NCBI RefSeq assembly: GCF_037975245.1
Contig: NC_092564.1
Location: forward strand, 26,033,484-26,097,483
Direction: 5' to 3'
DNA length: 64,000 nucleotides
Source of the DNA: Apostichopus japonicus
Taxonomy: Eukaryota > Echinodermata > Holothuroidea > Aspidochirotida > Stichopodidae
Shown: positions 27,501-39,800 of the stretch, in pieces
Layout: each line of letters begins with the position of its first letter
Numbering within the stretch: position 1 is the first letter of the stretch
Program-made: the position numbers and the translations under genes
Notes under the pieces: generated by a model
What the model saw: only the letters and a program-made list of their open reading frames with translations
What the model was told of the DNA's origin: nothing
Database searches by the model: none

Positions 27501-27806
27501 TCGCATCGATAGCTAGCCACGATTGATGAAATATGAACATTAAGATAAAAGGTATGACATGCTAACAAAAAGAATTAACGTTATAGACTACGTACATGAG
27601 AGTTCACATGTACCGTCGAGACAGGTAAGGCCAGTCAAATTATTTCTAATTGCCAGACGTGTTCAAATTGATTTAATGTATGCCGTGAGTAATTATCTCT
27701 CTAATACCTTGCGTTTAAATGCGTTTAAATTGGTCGATTTGTTAGTTTAATATTTCAATGAAGAAACCATCTTTAAAAGATAGGGATTCAGAATGCCGAT
27801 ATTGGT
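24501..27806. other. Intergenic region upstream of FAH, no gene seen
   Basis: This lies between the FAH start and the 3' end of the EMI-EGF gene. It contains poly-G runs near 25020 and 26835, palindromic TGACGTCA-like sequence near 26990-27040, and TTTATT at 27329-27334 (AATAAA on the minus strand), a possible poly(A) signal for the EMI-EGF gene. The FAH promoter should lie just above 24500, but I see no clear TATA box. Confidence 0.5.
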
Positions 27807-30800
27807 TTATGTCTCGTCAAACTTTACGATGCACCGAAGGTGTTGCGTAAATCCAGAGTCCGTCGAGATGCCCAGCGCCCAGTTACCATAAATCCACTGG
27901 ATCCGAGGCTCCGCCATAGTGGAACAGCTGTACCACGCTAGGTGCTAAAGAGGAAAATGATGTAACATTACCATTTATAGATAAGTAGATGGATGGATGG
28001 ATAGATGGATGGATGGATGGATGGATGGATGGATGGATGGATGGATGGATGGATGGATGGATGGATGGATGGATGGATGGATGGATGGATGGATGGATGG
28101 ATGGATGGATGGATGGATGGATGGATGGATGGATGGATGGATGGATGGATGGATGGATGGATAAATGAATGAATGGATAAATGGATGGATAAATGGATGA
28201 ATGAATAAATGGATAAATGGATGAATAGTTGGTACTTTTTTTTCATTAAAGAAATTAATAAAGAATACTTTTCATTAACAAAAATGGGCACGTCTTATTT
28301 ATGAAAAGGGCACTTTTCCCCACAAAAACGGGTATAGAGGGGGGAGGTGCGGAGGGGGGAGGGGGTAGGTGATAGAAGAACAAACAGTTTGTTTACAATT
28401 GTTCACTTCCACAGAGTACCATAGACCAAATGACAAACCACTCGTCGGCACATGACGTATAATCCTGAGGGTCACGTGGTTCGAACTGAGGTCTACCTGC
28501 AACAATGTCTTTGTTTTTTCAACAATTTAGTCTATAATTCCCCAGACAAGTTCTTCCCGCTTTTCATTTACTCATTCAAAATGAAAAGGTGACCAAAGTA
28601 TGTATAAAAAAGGAGAGCAACTTAATCGAAAAAATTGTGAGACCCACAGAAAATGATTGACTGATAACTGATAATAAATTGATTACTGATAATAACTAAT
28701 TAGACACTTAGACCATGGGATCGGCATATTGCCGTAAGTGCCCTACTATTTGCCCTTAATGCCCTTAATGCCCTTAAAAATCACGGTGTGTCAACAGCTG
28801 TCGTGCCCTTTTTAATCAAGTACAGGCGATAGATGCTCTCGCAATTATCATTAAATTTCATTATCAAAATAAGTCAGGGCTCAAAAAGTTGTCCGAAAAT
28901 CCAGCGATATTTGCCCCACAAAACTGCTTTATATATTTGTATCTTTTTGCTCTCATTTTGCAAAATATAATTCACTAGGTAACTATCTGAAATCTAAAAA
29001 CAAAAATGATCTCCATTATCCAAATAAATCTGGGCTCCAAAGACTTCAGCGATATTTACCCCATGAAACATGATTCTTGAGAAAACGAAGAAACAATCTC
29101 ATTAATCATTCCTGTTTTCTGTTATTTTTTTAAATGTATATTTCTCACTTTGGACAAAAAAATGCCTTGTTGCCCATCTGAAATCTAAGAAATGTACCCT
29201 GTCATTTAAATGAAAATCCACGACAAATTTGTAACTTGAACTATGAAATGGTCCCTTGCCCATCTCGTTCGTGTTCTGTCTTAGACCAGTAAATGGACAC
29301 TATGGCAGTATCAGATAGTCCATTCAGCTTTTACAAAGTTCAAAACCCCTTCAAATTGAAAAAGGATTTCCAAATGTGAAAACATTCCAGATCACACTGT
29401 GAAGTTTAAAATGAATCTTCCTGGGAACATTTAATCTTAATCTAAACTTAAAGAGGAATGAAGGTTTCACGCCCCTACCTAACTCAGTCAGAGAAATTGT
29501 TAATCTACCCTCCTCACCCCCCCCCCTCCCACCATCCCACCACCCACCCACTACACCCACCCACTGTTGAAATCCCGTACAAGCCACTGCAGATACTTTT
29601 ACTTACTTTAAGAGAGTCACGGTTATAGCCAGTAACACCATTGACTTCCAATATCTCTGAACAGAAATCTAAATGGTCGGTTCGTTGGGAATAGTATGGG
29701 GATGTCGAGTCAGGCAATATATTGACCCATCTCTGACGACACGTTATGCCATTTGGAAATCTAAGACCATCAACTCTGGATGTGGAAAAATATGAATAAG
29801 AACATGAATTATGTGTAATGTATATATATACTCAGAGATAAATGAATTTTACTTAGGATAAACACCGCATGAAATCACAAACCCTTCACCCGGACATCCC
29901 ACCTCTAACCTGCACCCCCCCTCCCCCCGCGCCCTCTTGCAACCCTTTCTTGTCTCATACGAAGAAACGAGGATAGAATGTTGAAGCACTAACTTAGTTC
30001 TCTTTGATTAGAAACAACAACAAAACTAACCGTAAGAATCTGCATTCAAACGTAAATTGGCGTTCTGGAAACATGAAGACGTCAGTTTGATTACACGTGA
30101 CTGTTCTTCCAAGGACCACCTGACTTTTCTGAAAGCCTTCCAATTCTAATGAAATAACAAACAAGAATGTGATCAACATATACACACATACACACACTTC
30201 CTGTTTGTCTGCATGTCTGTATGTCTGTATGTATGTATGTATAGTGATCTTCCCGCAAGCAGGAACTCGCGAAAGAAGCCATGGAGGCTTATAGACTCGC
30301 AAGCTGACCGTAGCCAATCTCTCGGCACACATCCATTTAACGTCCATGTCGGGAAGTTGTTATTGAACAACACCCTTGCCAGACGACACACATTGCTGTC
30401 GGCGGGGAATCGAACCGGGGATCTCATGACTGGGAGACGCCGGCGTTAACCACTAGGCTATACACTCCGCCCTGTATGTAACAATTACAGTAGATTAATC
30501 ATTTTGACTGGCTAAAGTTCCAAACAAATAGTTAGCTAAAGCAATCGTGAAATAAAATGCACTTCTATCCGGTACTTAACAAATTGATACCACAATGGGC
30601 AAATGAATTTGGAGGCAATTGAAACGCCAGAGCCCTCATTTTTCTTCTTCTCGATAAGATGGAGGAGGGGAGGGGAGGGGTGGTATCTTTACCAGAATTT
30701 ACCTTCTTAGAATCCTTGTCATTCATTGGCATCATTTGTTTAAAAAAATATACCTTCTCCTTTCCTTATTCTAAATCATTGATCTTTGCTTCCTTCGTTC

Positions 30801-33800
30801 CCAATTCTAAATCCTTGATCTATTCTTTCTGTAATATCAGCAAGATGATTTTTTTTTAAGTTAATGACTGTAAGAAGAAATGGTCGTCTCAATTTATGTA
30901 AATATTTACCTTGGAAAGAACAAGTATCACCCATCCATCCAGGCAAGCAATCACAATGGCCCGTATCTATCATACAGATGGCGCCATTTTCACATTTACA
31001 GGTTTCCGTGCAACCGACTCCGTACATTCCATCAGGACAGGGAAGTTGGCAATGCCCTCCAATCCAACCAGCTGTGCAGTTACAGGAACCATCAAATCTA
31101 GAAAAGAAGGGATAGATAGAGAAAGGTTGAATTCGAGGGGGGGGGGGCTATGAGAGGGGGGTATGAGAAATGAGAATGAGGCCAAATAAAAACAAATATG
31201 ATTGGTCTCCGCATTATTACAGAGATGGCTCAATTTTGGGTGGAGCGGTAAACGTGTTACGCTGAGACGTGCTTTCTAAACGTAATGTAGGGTCATATCA
31301 CGTACAAAAAAGCATATTACGTACAAAAAAACACAGAGTTTAAAAATTAATGTTTGTTGAACGTCTTTTAGTATCTCACGACAGAAAGTAGATTGCGCAA
31401 TTGTACTGAGTAAAATTGTGACGCAATATGACGTAAGAACCTACCAGCATTTTAATTTCACTGTAGTATCGACTCTTAATTTTTAACAAATTGCTTAGCG
31501 AACGAAATTTTAAAGCACCTAGAGACATGGCTAAGATGAATACACTTGTTAGAAAAGCGAGGCGAGTTTGCCGGTCTGATGATCTCAGATCAGTAGATGA
31601 GCTGCTTGTCAGGGTAACTAAAAGAAATATTATGTCAATTACGTCGTCGGAACATCCTCTGGGAAATCAGGTTGAGTATAGCAGTCGAACTGGCAGGCCA
31701 ATTGTCATCAGATGCCGGACAGAAAGATACAGACGTTCGTTCTTGCCAAGGGCCATTCTTAGTCTTGCCAACGAGTTTTGTAGGAAATAGGGTTTTTTTT
31801 TATATGCCAGTACATGGATTTTTATTGTCTTAAGAAATGTATATATTATAAATCATATGTTTTGATGTATTTTTGACTGTTTTATGTATGTTATACTGAG
31901 ATGGAGTGAACTCCAATTCCTTTTATGGCCAATAAAGATTCTTATATCTTATATATCTTAGCGAACGAAATTTTAAAACACCTTTCCAGGAAATTCTGCA
32001 GACTTTCCAAATGGTTTATATTTACACACTGAGGCGTGTTTAATCAGAGAATAAATGTGGCTTTGTGATGAAACATGTATATGAGGGTGGTAGGAATATG
32101 CACATTGAAATCTGAAGATGAATTACCATTAAGTCGCGTGCTCTGGTAATTGTCAATGTGCGAGATCATATCTGCTTATCAAGCATGTGTCCTTTCCACA
32201 AATATAAAAATATATAAAAATTCAAATCCATACCTATATGAATGTAAATTCTGTTATCAGCCAATAAAAGATTTGACGTGTTTAGTTTATAAGTATTTGG
32301 GGAATTTTTACATAATAAAATCGTGCTAGAGGCTACGTGAAAGGTTAGGCTGAGATATCACGTGACCTTGGCAGGTTTGTCTTTGGTTCATCACCTGAAG
32401 TGTCTTGTCATAAGAAGATGAAAGATTCGATAAGTTAAAGGTTGGTAATTACAATCTGTTTACGACAGCTGAAATGCATAGGTATTTGAATAGGTATTTT
32501 AAAGCATTAGCTGTGTTTCCCTTATTTATATTTATTCTTATTCTTATTTATTCATATTTGTGTTGATGGGGGGGGGGGTGGATGAAAGGGAAAGGGAAGG
32601 GCAAGCCTTGAAGGGAAGGGCGATGTATAGATTTATTCATTTTGGTGTAAATACATATTCATACACAATCGTGAATGAAGAAAATCATGAGGGTCTCAGG
32701 TTATGTTCATAGTCACCATATATTTGTTAACTTCCTCCAGAATGTCTGTAAGCATATAAAAGCAAACTTCAACATATACGTTCCGAAGGCCTAATTAAAG
32801 TATTTCCATCGGAGGTTTATCAAGATATCCCTAATACCTGTCTAATTTGCTTACAAGAAGCAGGGCGGAATATATAATATTTATTTTAAGCTAGCTGATA
32901 GAGCCAGTTTAGGAGAAGGTTGAGAGGGACTGAGGATGGAGTAATTAAAGGCGAGAGATACTAAGGGCGAGGGCCCGAAGGGGGGGGGGGGGGGTGAGGG
33001 AGTAGGAGCGGGGTCGAAAGTGTCTATAAAGTTATGTAAATTAAATTACGTAAGTTAAGCTATGTAGTCGAGTTATTATATTATGTAAATTAGGCTATTA
33101 TATTATGTAAATTAGGTGAGAAAATACAGCCTGCTGCTTTAAGGGTGAAAATGCTTCGCACATAACGTCCGTAAATATTTCAATATGTGTAACCATGTAT
33201 TTCGACCCTGTTTATTATATTGCTTCTGTCATTATATCCAGGTTTGCTACGTGGCAGGTTAATACTATCACGGATCAGATTGATCTGACAATGGTTTACA
33301 GGGTCAAACATCTTACTCCATCACGGTGTAAATCATAAGCCTTTTGATGTTCCTTTTCGATTTTAAGTTGTCTCGACATCAACATTACAAGGTTACAGCT
33401 TTTCGGTGGATTTTGATACCAAATATTAAAATACCGCTACAAAGATTAAATCACCTTGAACGAACCAGAGCTAAATTACCTCAAAGGGAGGTTTTAGTGT
33501 GAAGAGACGATCCTTTTCGTTTCGGCTGTAGTAAGTTACCACAGTATTTCGGGGGTCGAGATCTTTGCGCAGCAGACTTTTAATATGTAAAGGGAATTAA
33601 TATTACAGTTATTCCTAACCGTCTCCCCTCCCCCCCCTCACTAACCCTCCTTCATTTCCTCTCATCTGCCCTTGCCCCCTCCCTAACATAGGTAACCCCA
33701 TATTCTAACCTTCAACAAATAAATATTTGAATCTCCGTCGCCTTTGGGTTTGGTCTGGCATCATCAAGGAGTAGGCCAACAAGTCGACTGGTTAAACAGA

Positions 33801-36800
33801 TGGCGCCATTTCCTTTCTCTTTATAAATCATTAACACTGCAATATTGTGGCAAAATTAGAATGAAAATGTGAAGTGAAAAATATTAACAAAGTATTATAG
33901 AAGGTCTATAGTGATGAGACCTGTCCATGTTTACTCATAATACCTTGAACAGATTCCCCCGTAAAGGCAAGTACAATTATGCAAACAGTTTGCGCCATAG
34001 AATCCATCATCGCATTCTTGCTCGCAATAGTCTCCGGTCCAGCCGTTTGAACATATACATGTGCCATCCACAGGAGAACATTCTGCGCCATTTTGACATT
34101 TACATGCCTTTGAGCACATCGGGCCGTATCTATAACATTGAAAAAGTAAAACTATCTTCATGAAATGTTTGGAATAAATAGCATAATTTTTCCTCTCTCC
34201 ACCTCTCTCTCTCTCTCCATTGTTTTAACTATTCGTTATTCTTATAATTATGTAATGAATACTTGACTGTAAATTGTTAATAATTTTAAATACTTATAAG
34301 GCAAAGTATTGAAACTAGCTTGTCACTTAAAGCCATGTACTCCACGCTGATATGATAAAATATATGTAAACAAAATGTTGTAGGCTGTTAATAAGTTGTC
34401 AATCTGATCACCGTAATTATTTAAATTTAAATATTTAAATGATGAGATGGTCATTCTATAAAAAGTGAACCCTCGATCGCGAAACTCCTTATGAATAATA
34501 TATGACGTCACACATACACATTATATAACGTACATTGATGAAAAATGGAGAGCGTGGATCCAACAATATATATGCAAATATGCATCTACCGAACTGCATA
34601 CAGGCGTTCGCTTGATGGTACGTATACGCGTTATTAGTGCTTCATTGTCAAGACCTATACAATCTAAAACCTATTTACGAAATTTCTGAGTCTTCCTGCA
34701 GTGCAAAACCTTCACACGTTTGACCATCTCTAAGCCTCATTGCTATATTTAATATGCAAAAAAAGCACATTAATTAAATATTTTATTTTCAGTTTTATTA
34801 GGTTGTAATTGATATAGTTAATAACTCGAAAATTACTCAAAATATCTCATTCATTTCGCTCCATTTTTGTTTATATTAATAATGACACAGTTCTAATATT
34901 TTATTAACATACATGTTTAGTAAGCTACATCATACACATCATAATAGGGTGCCGTTGTAGTCAGAAATATATCTGATTAGTAAATATTATGTCTGTTACA
35001 TATACTCACAATGCAAAGGCCAACGCAATGAGAAAATATGAACCATAACCGGTAGTCATTGCTGTCGTCTCTTAGTACACTGGTTAACTAACATATGAAT
35101 CGAAAACGAATGCTAGATTCCAAGCAGTTAACGCAAATTGATATTTGACTTGATGTACCGTAACCTTTTTCCAAATATGTTAAGCATTTTATTCGTCGTG
35201 TATAAACAGAATATTTCAGGTTTCCTAAAAGAGCGTTACATGGAAATCAGTTATTATTATGCAGTGCAAATATACCCAATGAAAACAAGTTAAGGGTATA
35301 GGTCGTAATTAATAAAAAAGAATATTAAAAAAAAAAGCATGTTCTTTCCGCTGTGTCATATAAATCTGTTTAATAATTTAATCCAAATGTAAATGTCGGG
35401 TCAGGTGTTACTTCCTGGTCAAGCCGCACTTCCGGAGAAGGTCAAGGGCTGAAAACACAAACTTGCTCTTACAAGGATTTATCAAATCTGTATTTTTCCA
35501 TCTTTTATTTATAGAGATTGTCAATCTCCCACGTGAATAAGACTTCTTCGCAATATCAGTAGGCTTATATGAGAATTATTTTCACTAATTGGTCGCGTGT
35601 TCACGAACTGTATTGAAATGCGTGCGTAACGCACTAAGCGCGATAGGTGTACGGTTTCTTGAGTTTTAGAACACGGAATAACATAGCGACATCCTAGGAT
35701 GCAAATATCCGTTAAAATGTTATATTTAAACGTTCTACGAAAATAAATCTACGCTATATTGCAACAAACACCCAATTCATATACTTAACCAATAACGTAT
35801 TAACTGCTGTTGCAAAACTGACATATTCTAATGGCCTATATGTAAATGTAGAGAAAAAGAACGGATGGAATAAGTGCGGCGGTTCCACTCGTGAGCACCG
35901 CGTCAGTCGACTGTGTCAAATTAGGTTAGACTATAATGTAGATAAGGGTGCATAACATTGTGGAGACAGGTAAGCGAGAAACGAGATCAAAAAACTTTGA
36001 TTTGTTGTCAGTTGGGCTTACCTCCCTTGTTGACAAGGTTCTTCGCACATGCTCCCTATCCAACCAGGCAAGCACAAGCAATTCCCGTCAAAGCGGTTGC
36101 ATTCTGCATTGTTGGAGCAGCGACATACCTTCTCGCAGTCACGTCCAAAGAAACCCTCAGCACACGACATTTCGCATCGTTGCCCCGTCCATCCCTCATT
36201 GCAGTCGCAGGAGCCGTCCACTGGGCTGCACGATGCTCCGTGAAGACACCGACATGTCCTTGCGCAGTCGATACCGAAGGTACTCTCGGGACATGCCGTC
36301 GAACAGTCTCGATCAGTCCATCCAGCCGAACAGCTACACACTCCATTAAATCGATCACAACTACCACCGTTTCGGCAGTCACAGATTTGCTCACAGTTTG
36401 CGCCAAACGCTCCCGGTGGGCACTCATCATCACATATGGGACCAGTCCACCCATTGGGACAATCACAAGACCCCGTAACTCGATCGCAGCGTGCTTCGTT
36501 CCTGCATCTACATGGCTTTTTACAACCAGGTCCGGTAAACCCTTCGCTGCAAGGTATGCCGCAGAAGGGTCCCTGCCATCCACTCAAACAGAGGCATGCA
36601 CCTGTAAATCTATCGCATTCAGCACCATTTTCGCATTGACAGTCTTGTTCGCAGTTTGCACCGTAACGGTCTTCTTGGCATTCCCTGCGACAGTTTCTCC
36701 CCGTCCAGCCCTCGGAACAAGTGCACGAGCCATCGAAACGGGAGCACGCCGCTCCATTATAGCACTCACAACTTCCTGTGCAACCCGGACCAAAGGAATC

Positions 36801-39800
36801 CAGGTCGCATTCTTCGTCGCAGACTGTCCCATTCCAGCCGGCAAGGCATGTACAATCACCGTTGATCTTGCTGCAATCAGAAGCATGTACACACGAACAC
36901 TCGAATTCACAACCGATACCAAACAACCCACTTGGACATTCCTCGTTGCAGGTGAGTCCCCTCCATCCAGCGGGGCAGGTACACGATCCATCCACGTGAT
37001 CACAGGTACCGCCATTTTGACACCTACAAATCCCCACACAATCCATACCGAAAGTGCCTTCCTCGCAAGGCTCATCACAAACTATCCCTCTCCACCCTAC
37101 TGCGCATGAGCAGACACCATCAGTACGTGAACAAGATGCGCCGTTTGCACACCTGCATTCCATTAGACAGTCTGGACCAAAGCGATCAACGGGGCAAGGC
37201 TCTTCACAGGTGTCACCCATCCAACCCGGAAAGCAGAAACAGTCTCCGGTGACAGCACTGCACATGTTGTCCGATCGACAGTTACATGCCATCTTACAAC
37301 CGATACCCCAGAAACCTTCATCGCACGGACTTTCACACAACTCCCCTTGCCAACCCGCCAAACACGTACACGATCCATCGATGTGAGAACAAGTAGCTTC
37401 ATGTTGACACTCGCAGACGCGTGAACATTCTATACCGAAATGAGAGCTGTCGCAAACATCCTGGCATGATGGAGGCTGAAACCCTTCGGGACATCGACAA
37501 GAACCGTCAAAACGATTACAAAGCCCTCCGTTGAAACATCGACATGTCTCGTTGCAGTTCACTCCAAAGGTATCTTCTGAACATGGTGTGCCACATGTCG
37601 CACCGCGCCAACCCTCATTGCAAACACACCGGCCGGTAAACCTGGAACAAACCGCATCGTTCCGACACCGACATTGGCCCGCGCAGTATGGGCCGAAGGT
37701 GCCCTCGTCACACTCCTCATCACAAAATTCCCCTTGCCAACCAGCGTTGCATGTACAGACACCAGTTTCTCTGTGTGTAGGAAGAAAATATTAAATCAAT
37801 GCTTGACCCGTAAGAACACCCTCATGTTCCATATCTTCATCATTATAAAAGAAAGCTCTCAATATTTAACTGTTTAGGAAATATTCCACCCGGATGAATG
37901 AGAAAATACTGAGCATATGGTTTACACCATTGTATACCTGCACCTTGTGTTAATTACTGTGTGTTTTGTTGCGAAAAATGGCTTAAACAGACTCATTCCT
38001 TATAAACTTTTACCTATATGTACAGGCGCGTAGCGAGAAATTTGCCAAGGGAGGGGCGAAACTATCTAAGCGTAGCGCCACTATGCGTTGGTGCGAAGCG
38101 CACAAGAAAATTTTGGCAGAAATTGCCTCCCAGATCGCTGGAAGTGACACTTCCTATGCATTGTAAGTTGCATCTATCCTTTTTAAATTTTGAAATTACT
38201 AGCAATATAAAAAAAAATAAAGGGGGGAGGCGATCGCCCCCCCCCCCCTTGGCTATGCGCCTGTATATGTATGTCTTTAGACATTGTCGCGCTTCTGTTT
38301 CTTATTATTTTTTAAATCAATTTGTTTTTTTCCTTCAAATTTAACACAAAAATGAAGATTAAGAGATCAATCTATTTTAACATTTGTTGCTCAATTAGAA
38401 GAATATTGCTTCAGAAATTTGTATTTGTTTAGGTCAGGATTGGTTAAAACATTTCAAACTCTATCCCAAAACAAACAATATTATGGTCAAACAAATACTT
38501 TAAGAATAAACAGCAGCCTTGAGCTTGAGATTTGCAATTTTGTCGGGTTTAAGGTACTTTCTTTTTGTTCCTTTGAGGAAGAATATTGTATCCGCCAATT
38601 ATCATGATGTAATCATTTTATTACCAAAAATATCCAAACCCAAGGTATGAATGACGGCTTAAAGGTCTTGATGTGTTCCATTTTACATAATTTTTGCGTA
38701 ACCATATCAGTCCTCTGCCTTTGAAACCAAATGACAGACTTGTCGTAGAACGAGTACAACAAAATGAGTACGCGTACACTCCGTACAGGTATTACTCTTC
38801 TTGCTGTGAGTACCAGTGGTGAGTACAAGGCTCTAAGTTAGAGAACGTGATTTTACACCGACTCACTATACAAGTCTGCCAAATGATTCAATAATTTTAC
38901 AATAAAACAAAAATGACATTTACTTGTTACAATCTGCTCCATTCTGACATCTGCAATGTTTATTGCAATCTGGTCCAAACATGCCATCTGGACAGGACAA
39001 CTCACAGAATTCCCCGGTCCATCCTGATGGACAATCACACACCCCATCGAACCTCGAACACAGTGCCCCATTTTGGCATCCGCATTCTGACCAACAGTTA
39101 ATGCCATAACGACCTTCGATGCATGGAGTTTCGCAGAACTGGCCTGTCCATCCTTCAGTGCAATAGCAAGTACCATCGAATTTGTCACAAAGAGCGTTGT
39201 TCTCGCATCGACATCTGAAATAGCCATGAAGGGGCAGAAAGGTAATTTTCGTAAGTAAATTAAACCAACCCCCCCCCCGCCCCCCCCCCCCAAATCAAAT
39301 ACTTCAGTATATAGGGACCTTAAATCACATTATATTGAATACAAACAGTATAACGTGTTGAGCCAATAACATTCATTAGTAGAGGAACAATCAACTACGT
39401 GCCCATACAGGGATATCCCTGTAATGAGAATACTTACACTTTCTCACAGTTTCTTCCATAAAAACTTTCATCACAGGGTGACTCACAGAATCTTCCAAAC
39501 CATCCCTCTAGGCAGTCACAGCTTCCATCAATCCTGCAGAATATATCAGATATGCACTTATATAACGGATAAACTAATAGCCGATCCCAGTTGAAAATAA
39601 TTGTATAAAAAATAATAAAAAAAATAATTGTATACAAAAATCCAAAACAGAAGATATTGATTCATGTATAACATTTGATCGATTTTGTTATTGTTGCTAT
39701 TTTTGAAGTTTTCTATAACTATGGGTCACTTTAGTCAAGCAGTGGAGTAATCATACTGTTATTGCATATTCTTGAAAACGTCACAATACCATTTATTGCT

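Noticed and set aside
27968-28291. A 107-codon frame of HPSI repeats
   Set aside because: Pure translation of a GGAT microsatellite.
28440-28505. A third SINE on the minus strand (GTTCGAACC box B-like)
   Set aside because: Only the short palindromic GTTCGAAC core is present; no box A at the right distance and no second copy in the window.
35958-37109. A 383-codon plus-strand open frame
   Set aside because: It lies antisense to EMI-EGF exon 8. The regular cysteine codons of the repeats keep the opposite strand open; its sequence has no domain and the sense frame is unequivocal.
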